A stretch of DNA of 10,957 nt from Candidatus Caccousia avistercoris (lineage in GTDB: Bacteria > Bacillota > Clostridia > Oscillospirales > Acutalibacteraceae), in the NCBI GenBank assembly GCA_018715025.1, contig DVMK01000189.1, forward strand, positions 1-10,957. The letters run 5' to 3'. The position numbers and the translations under genes are program-made. Below the pieces are notes generated by a model that did not search any database, was not told where the DNA came from, and was given only the letters and a program-made list of their open reading frames with translations. Shown here piece by piece: positions 6,559-10,957 of this stretch (positions within the stretch are counted from its first letter, which is position 1; each line of letters begins with the position of its first letter).

Positions 6559-7191
6559 TCAGTCTACCGGCCAGGCGTCCTCGGGGATGGCATTGGCCTC
6601 CTGGGCGGCGCTTTCCGCCGGCGCGGCGGAAGCCGCTGCCGAAGCCCCCTCTGCGCCCGAAGCCTGCGGCGGCGAGGAGGCGGGCGCCTGCGAAGCCGGC
6701 TGGGGGTCCGTTTCCCCCGCGAGGCCGGGCTGCCCGGCAAAGCCGCACAGGAAGCCGTCCAGGGCGGCGCTGCTCAGGTCGCCGCCGATGATCTTCCCCT
6801 CCAGCACCAGCAGGGTGGCGCGCACGGCCTCCTCTGACGGGTAGTTGGTGACGGTGTACACCCATTGGCGGCAGGTGCGGCCCGCGTAGGGGGCAAGGTC
6901 CATGCCCTGGGCCTTCTGCACCTGGTTGTACTGTTCGTACACGTCGTTGAACTGGGCGGGAATCGCCACCTCGCGCACCTCCTCCGGCTCGGGCTCCAGC
7001 TGCCAGCCGAAGCTTTCCAGGAAGAGGATCCGCTCCTCGTTGGTTTCCCCGGCGGGCAGGGACGCCATAACGCCCTGGCCGCCGCCCCCCAGCAGCTTGG
7101 CGGCGGCCAGGGCGGCCGTCACCGCCAGCAGGACCGCCGCCAGGCACAGCACCAGCTTCTTTTTTCCTGTTTTGATCGAAACAACAAACAT
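6559..7191 (-). CDS. Membrane-anchored DUF4830-like protein of unknown function
   Basis: A 210-residue protein. A basic N-terminus (KTGKKK) and one hydrophobic segment (about 11-32) anchor it in the membrane with the rest outside. Residues about 48-137 form a compact folded region (TNEERILFLESFGWQLEPEP through VYTVTNYP to LVLEGKIIGGDLSS) that resembles the DUF4830 family of Firmicutes. Residues about 150-200 are Ala/Pro/Ser/Gln-rich and probably disordered. Start ATG with AAGGAGG eight bases upstream. It lies 58 bases after the second exporter gene, and its ribosome site falls in a long hairpin that could tie its translation to the exporter. The family has no known function; a link to the exporter or envelope is a guess from position. 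The DUF call is from memory of the family pattern. Confidence 0.72.
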   Translation of the reverse strand: MFVVSIKTGKKKLVLCLAAVLLAVTAALAAAKLLGGGGQGVMASLPAGETNEERILFLESFGWQLEPEPEEVREVAIPAQFNDVYEQYNQVQKAQGMDLAPYAGRTCRQWVYTVTNYPSEEAVRATLLVLEGKIIGGDLSSAALDGFLCGFAGQPGLAGETDPQPASQAPASSPPQASGAEGASAAASAAPAESAAQEANAIPEDAWPVD

Positions 7192-7244
7192 GGCCCAGTC
7201 CTCCTTCTCATAGTTCCATATATATGAGAGGGAGGGCTGGGCTA
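7191..7244. promoter_or_regulatory. Imperfect inverted repeat masking the ribosome site of the DUF4830-like gene
   Basis: Arms 7191-7210 and 7225-7244 match at 17 of 20 positions around a 14-base loop that includes an AT-rich stretch. In minus-strand RNA the 3' arm contains AAGGAGG (7200-7206) and reaches the start codon, so folding would hide the ribosome site. The upstream exporter gene stops at 7250, five bases before the hairpin, so a terminating ribosome would be expected to open it. On the plus strand all three mismatches become G-U pairs. Confidence 0.55.
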
Positions 7245-7249
7245 TGCGC

Positions 7250-9157
7250 TTAATCCAGCTCCAGAGCGCCGGTGTACAGCTGGTAGTAGGTGCCCTTCAG
7301 GGCCAGCAGGTCCTGGTGGGTGCCCCGCTCGATGATGCGGCCGTGCTCCAGCACCATAATGGCGTCGGAATTCTGCACCGTGCTGAGCCGGTGGGCAATG
7401 ACAAACACCGTGCGGCCCGTCATGAGGGCGTCCATGCCCTGCTGCACAATGGCTTCGGTGCGGGTGTCAATGGAGGAGGTGGCCTCGTCCAGAATCATCA
7501 CCGGCGGGTCGGCCACCGCCGCCCGGGCAATAGAGAGCAGCTGCCGCTGCCCCTGGGAGAGGCTGGCCCCGTTGCCGGAAAGGGGCGTGTCGTACCCCTG
7601 GGGCAGCCGGGTAATGAAGTCGTGGGCCCCGGCCAGCTGGGCGGCGGCGATGCACTCCTCGTCGGTGGCGTCCAGCCTGCCGTAGCGGATGTTGTCCATC
7701 ACCGTGCCGGTGAACAGGTTGGTGTCCTGCAGCACCATGCCCAGGCTGCGGCGGAGGTCGGCTTTCTTGATCTTGTTGATGTTGATGCCGTCGTAGCGGA
7801 TTTTGCCGTCGGCAATGTCATAGAACCGGTTCAGCAGGTTGGTAATGGTGGTTTTGCCCGCGCCGGTGCTGCCCACAAAGGCCACCTTCTGGCCCGGCTT
7901 GGCGTACAGGGTAATGTTGTGCAGCACCGTCTTGCCCGCCTCGTAGGCGAAGTCCACGTCGTACAGGCGCACGTCCCCCGCCAGGCGGGTGTAGGTGACG
8001 GTGCCGTCGCTGTGGGGGTGGCGCCAGGCCCACACGTTGGTGCGCTCCCGGCACTCGGTGAGGCTGCCGTCCTCCCCCTCTTTGGCGTTCACCAGGGTCA
8101 CGTAGCCTTCGTCGGCCTCCGGCTCCTGGTCAATCAGGTCGAAAATGCGCTGGGTGCCCGCCAGGCCCATAATCACCGAGTTCAGCTGGGCGGAAACCTG
8201 GCTGATGTTGCCGGAAAACTGCTTCGTCATGTTCAGGAAGGGCACCACAATGCTGATGCCGAAGGCCAGGCCGGAAAAGCTCACGTTGGTGGCGCCGCTC
8301 AGCAGCAGGCTGCCGCCCACCAGGGCCACCACCACGTACAGCACGTTGCCGATGTTGTTCAGAATGGGCATGAGCATGTTGGCGTACCGGTTGGCCTTTT
8401 CCGCGTCGGCGAACAGGGCGTCGTTGATGGCGTCGAATTCCTTTTCCGCTTCGCCCTCGTGGCAGAATACCTTAATGACCTTCTGCCCGTTCATCATCTC
8501 CTCCACAAAGCCCTCGGTGCGGCCGATGGCCTGCTGCTGGCGGATGAAGTACCGGGCGGAGCCGCCGCCGATGCGCTTCACCACAAAGGTGATGCACACC
8601 ACCCCGGCCACCACCACCAGGGTGAGCCACAGGCTGAAGTACAGCATAACCCCCAGCACGGTGAGCACCGTCACCCCCGAAATGAGAAGCTGGGGCAGGC
8701 TTTGAGAGATCATCTGCCGCAGGGTGTCAATGTCGTTGGTGTAGTAGCTCATCACGTCGCCGTGGTTGTGGGTGTCGAAATACTTGATGGGCAGGTCCTG
8801 CATGCCGTTGAACATCTTTTCCCGCATTTTGGCCAGCGAGCCCTGGGTGATGACGGCCATCAGCTGAGAGTAGGCGAAGCCCGCCAGCAGGCTGGCCCCG
8901 TAAAAGCAGGCCAGGGTGCCCGCGTAGCCCAAAATCTGCCCGCCCACCGCAGACCAGTCCCCGGTCTGCCAGCTTTGCTCTACCAGGGCGAGCACGTTCT
9001 GCATGAACAGAGAGGGCACCGAGCTGACCACCGCGTTGAAGAGGATGCACACCAGGGCCACCGGCAGCATCGCCGGGTAAAAGCTGAACAGCATACGGAT
9101 GAGCCGCCCCAGCACCGCCTTGCGGCTGCCCTTCCCCTCCGGTTTCTTACTGGGCAT
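7250..9157 (-). CDS. ABC exporter half-transporter, consensus-site subunit of a heterodimer
   Basis: A 635-residue protein with six membrane segments followed by an ATPase domain. Using this start: Walker A GSTGAGKTT (429-437), Q477, signature LSQGQ (533-537), Walker B VMILDE with E558, and switch H589. It supplies the Walker motifs, Glu and His of the catalytic site, while its own signature is altered (Q for the first G), as in TM288-type subunits. Between the membrane and ATPase parts is an extra segment (about 344-393) with the unusual motif WAWRHPH. The start is set at ATG 9157, because GGGAGG (9166-9171) lies eight bases upstream; the in-frame GTG at 9166 overlaps that site and would add three residues. 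It overlaps the partner gene by 11 bases. Drug, lipid or peptide export is typical of the family; the substrate is unknown. Confidence 0.93.
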   Translation of the reverse strand: MPSKKPEGKGSRKAVLGRLIRMLFSFYPAMLPVALVCILFNAVVSSVPSLFMQNVLALVEQSWQTGDWSAVGGQILGYAGTLACFYGASLLAGFAYSQLMAVITQGSLAKMREKMFNGMQDLPIKYFDTHNHGDVMSYYTNDIDTLRQMISQSLPQLLISGVTVLTVLGVMLYFSLWLTLVVVAGVVCITFVVKRIGGGSARYFIRQQQAIGRTEGFVEEMMNGQKVIKVFCHEGEAEKEFDAINDALFADAEKANRYANMLMPILNNIGNVLYVVVALVGGSLLLSGATNVSFSGLAFGISIVVPFLNMTKQFSGNISQVSAQLNSVIMGLAGTQRIFDLIDQEPEADEGYVTLVNAKEGEDGSLTECRERTNVWAWRHPHSDGTVTYTRLAGDVRLYDVDFAYEAGKTVLHNITLYAKPGQKVAFVGSTGAGKTTITNLLNRFYDIADGKIRYDGININKIKKADLRRSLGMVLQDTNLFTGTVMDNIRYGRLDATDEECIAAAQLAGAHDFITRLPQGYDTPLSGNGASLSQGQRQLLSIARAAVADPPVMILDEATSSIDTRTEAIVQQGMDALMTGRTVFVIAHRLSTVQNSDAIMVLEHGRIIERGTHQDLLALKGTYYQLYTGALELD

Positions 9158-10895
9158 CCTTGTCACCTCCCGCCTTGTTCTGGGAGGTGTAGACCTCCCG
9201 GTAAATTTCGCTTGTTTTCAGCAGCTCCTCGTGGGTGCCCACCGCGCTCACCGCGCCGCCGTCCATCACCACAATCCGGTCAGCATCCTGCACAGAGGCA
9301 ATCCGCTGGGCGATGATGATCTTGGTGGTCTCCGGGATGTACCGCCGGAACGCCTGGCGGATGAGAGCGTCGGTGCGGGTGTCCACCGCGCTGGTGGAAT
9401 CGTCCAGAATGAGGATTTTCGGCTTCTTCAGCAGGGCGCGGGCAATGCAGAGGCGCTGCTTCTGCCCGCCGGAAACGTTGGTGCCCCCCTGCTCGATGTA
9501 CGTGTCGTATTTCTGGGGGAACCGCTGAATGAACTCGTCCGCCTGGGCCATGCGGCAGGCGGCCTCCAGCTCTTCGTCGGTGGCGTCCTTGTTGCCCCAG
9601 CGCAGGTTGTCCTTAATGGTGCCCGAAAACAGCTCGTTCTTCTGCAGCACCACGGCCACCTGGTTGCGCAGGGCCGTCAGGTCGTAGTCGCGCACGTCCA
9701 CGCCGCCCACCCGCACGGCGCCCTCGGTGGCGTCGTACAGCCGGGGGATGAGCTGGATCAGGCTGGATTTGGAGGAGCCGGTGCCGCCGATGACGCCGAT
9801 GATTTCGCCGGAGCGGATGTGCAGGTCAATGTGGGAAAGGGCCATGCGGGCGGCTTTTTTGGAATATTTGAAGCTGACGTGGTCAAAATCGATGGAGCCG
9901 TCCTTCACCGTTTCCACCGCGTCGGGCGGGCTCTGCAGGGTGCTTTCCTCGGTGAGCACCTCCACAATGCGCTCGGCGGACTCCGCCGCCATGGTGATCA
10001 TCACAAACACCATCGAGAGCATCATCAGGCTCATGAGGATTTGGAAGCTGTAGGTGAGCAGTGAGGACATCTGCCCCACGTCCAGGGCAAGCCCCCGGGA
10101 GGTGATAACCGTGTAAGAGCCGAAGGTCATGACGAAAATCATCACCCCGTACACGCAGAACTGCATGAGGGGGTTGTTGAAGGCCAGAATCCGCTCTGCC
10201 CGGGTGAAGTCGTTCTTCACGTCCTCGGCGGCGGCGTTGAACTTCTTTTTCTCGTAGTCCTCCCGCACGTAGGCCTTTACCACCCGCATACCCCGGATGT
10301 TCTCCTGAATGGAGCTGTTCAGGGCGTCGTATTTTTTGAACACCCGCCGGAACAGGGGCATGGTCTTGCGGATGACCACGATGAGCCCAATGCCCAGAAT
10401 GGGGATGGTGGCCAGGAAGATGAGGGCCATGCGCCCGCCCATGACAAAGCCCATGACGAAGGAGAACACCAGCATCAGCGGGCAGCGGATGGCCGTGCGC
10501 ACAATCATCATGTAGGCCAACTGCACGTTGGTAATGTCGGTGGTCAGCCGGGTCACCAGGCTGGAAACCGAGAATTTGTCGATGTTTTCAAAGGAATAGT
10601 CCTGGATCTTATAGAACATATCCTTCCGCAGGTTCCGGGCAAAGCCGCAGCTGGCGGTGGCGCAGTAAGAGCCCGCCATGGCGCCGAAGGTGAGGGAAAG
10701 CACCGCCATGGCCACCAAAAGGGCCCCGTACCGCAGCAGCTCGCCCATCGAGCAGCCGTTCTTGATCTCGTTCACCAGGTTGGCGATGACGAAGGGGATG
10801 ATGCATTCCATCACCACCTCCAGGGAAACGAAGATTGGCGCCAGCAGCGAGGGCTTTTTGAACTCCCGGATACTTTTCGCCAAGGTTTTGATCAT
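9147..10895 (-). CDS. ABC exporter half-transporter, degenerate-site subunit of a heterodimer
   Basis: A 582-residue protein with six membrane segments in about 1-310 and an ATPase domain in about 335-575. Motifs: Walker A variant GGTGSSKSS (370-378; Ser where Gly is usual), Q408, intact signature VSGGQ (474-478), Walker B ILILDD with D499 replacing the catalytic Glu, and Q530 replacing the switch His. These changes mark the subunit carrying the non-hydrolytic site, as in TM287 of TM287/288. Its good signature completes the partner's catalytic site. Start ATG with AAGGAAGGG five bases upstream. It is the first gene of the operon. In Clostridia such pairs often follow a MarR-type regulator gene, but the window ends before that could be seen. 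Confidence 0.94.
   Translation of the reverse strand: MIKTLAKSIREFKKPSLLAPIFVSLEVVMECIIPFVIANLVNEIKNGCSMGELLRYGALLVAMAVLSLTFGAMAGSYCATASCGFARNLRKDMFYKIQDYSFENIDKFSVSSLVTRLTTDITNVQLAYMMIVRTAIRCPLMLVFSFVMGFVMGGRMALIFLATIPILGIGLIVVIRKTMPLFRRVFKKYDALNSSIQENIRGMRVVKAYVREDYEKKKFNAAAEDVKNDFTRAERILAFNNPLMQFCVYGVMIFVMTFGSYTVITSRGLALDVGQMSSLLTYSFQILMSLMMLSMVFVMITMAAESAERIVEVLTEESTLQSPPDAVETVKDGSIDFDHVSFKYSKKAARMALSHIDLHIRSGEIIGVIGGTGSSKSSLIQLIPRLYDATEGAVRVGGVDVRDYDLTALRNQVAVVLQKNELFSGTIKDNLRWGNKDATDEELEAACRMAQADEFIQRFPQKYDTYIEQGGTNVSGGQKQRLCIARALLKKPKILILDDSTSAVDTRTDALIRQAFRRYIPETTKIIIAQRIASVQDADRIVVMDGGAVSAVGTHEELLKTSEIYREVYTSQNKAGGDKDAQ
9166..9171 (-). promoter_or_regulatory. Ribosome binding site deciding the ATG 9157 start
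   Basis: The minus strand reads GGGAGG, eight bases, then ATG (9155-9157). The alternative GTG at 9164-9166 shares its first base with this site and so has no usable spacing. The site lies inside the 3' end of the upstream exporter gene, which couples the two. Confidence 0.7.
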
Positions 10896-10931
10896 GGAAT
10901 CCCTTCCTTTCCAAAAAATAATTTCCGCACA

Positions 10932-10955
10932 ATCTTAACCTATAAATTGTAAGAT
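10932..10955. promoter_or_regulatory. Candidate promoter -10 and operator upstream of the exporter operon
   Basis: ATCTTA (10932-10937) and TAAGAT (10950-10955) form an inverted repeat with a 12-base AT-rich centre. On the minus strand the downstream arm TAAGAT could itself be a -10 box, whose -35 would fall at or past the window edge. Arm size and spacing would suit a dimeric repressor such as a MarR-type protein. The arms are short, so chance is possible. Confidence 0.35.
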
Positions 10956-10957
10956 AA

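Noticed and set aside
5940..6837. Plus-strand open frames over rsuA and the DUF4830-like gene
   Set aside because: They are Arg/Pro/Gly-rich shadows of very GC-rich genes; the minus-strand reading has good ribosome sites and the pseudouridine synthase motifs.
7244..9316. Long plus-strand open frame (690 codons) opposite the exporter genes
   Set aside because: It mirrors GC-rich minus-strand genes with clear motifs. Its translation is rich in His, Val, Ala and Gln and low in complexity, with no recognisable domain, as expected of an antisense shadow.

Overview
All nine genes lie on the minus strand, so the window is read from high to low coordinates. The organism looks like a Gram-positive Clostridia member, probably of the Oscillospiraceae/Ruminococcaceae. 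The reasons are the ftsE-ftsX-peptidase cluster with a PcsB/CwlO-type peptidase, the MsmK-type sugar ATPase, a DUF4830-like protein, strong AGGAGG ribosome binding sites and GC-rich genes separated by AT-rich spacers. The family assignment is inference; no rRNA or other marker is present.

Region 1 (10957 to about 6513): a probable four-gene operon. It starts with two ABC exporter half-transporters (9147-10895 and 7250-9157) whose coding regions overlap. Their motifs are degenerate in a complementary way, which marks them as one heterodimeric exporter with one catalytic and one degenerate ATP site. Next come a small membrane-anchored DUF4830-like protein (6559-7191) and an RsuA-type 16S rRNA pseudouridine synthase (5787-6515). 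A long imperfect hairpin fills the gap before the DUF4830-like gene and covers its ribosome binding site. The start of the window holds a small inverted repeat over the likely promoter of the exporter.

Region 2 (5786 to about 3027): two genes, each with its own control signals. The first is a multi-sugar ABC importer ATPase (MsmK/UgpC type, 4501-5613), with no permease or binding protein nearby and a clear terminator after it. The second is a CdaR/PucR-family regulator (3152-4237). It has a good promoter (TTGAAA-17-TAGAAT), a perfect short palindrome upstream of that promoter, and a hairpin plus T-tract in the leader that looks like an attenuator. A strong bidirectional terminator closes this region.

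Region 3 (2978 to 172): ftsE, ftsX and a secreted coiled-coil M23 peptidase, tightly packed (4-base overlap, then an 18-base gap). FtsEX is the ATP-driven switch that activates cell-wall hydrolysis at division. Here the partner peptidase keeps all its active-site residues. The last 171 bases are AT-rich and carry a degenerate tandem repeat and a short palindrome, with no gene visible.

I saw no RNA genes, CRISPR arrays, insertion sequences or phage genes. The gene content is mostly ordinary core and transport functions; the points worth a second look are the regulatory structures between genes and the unusual insert in one exporter half.
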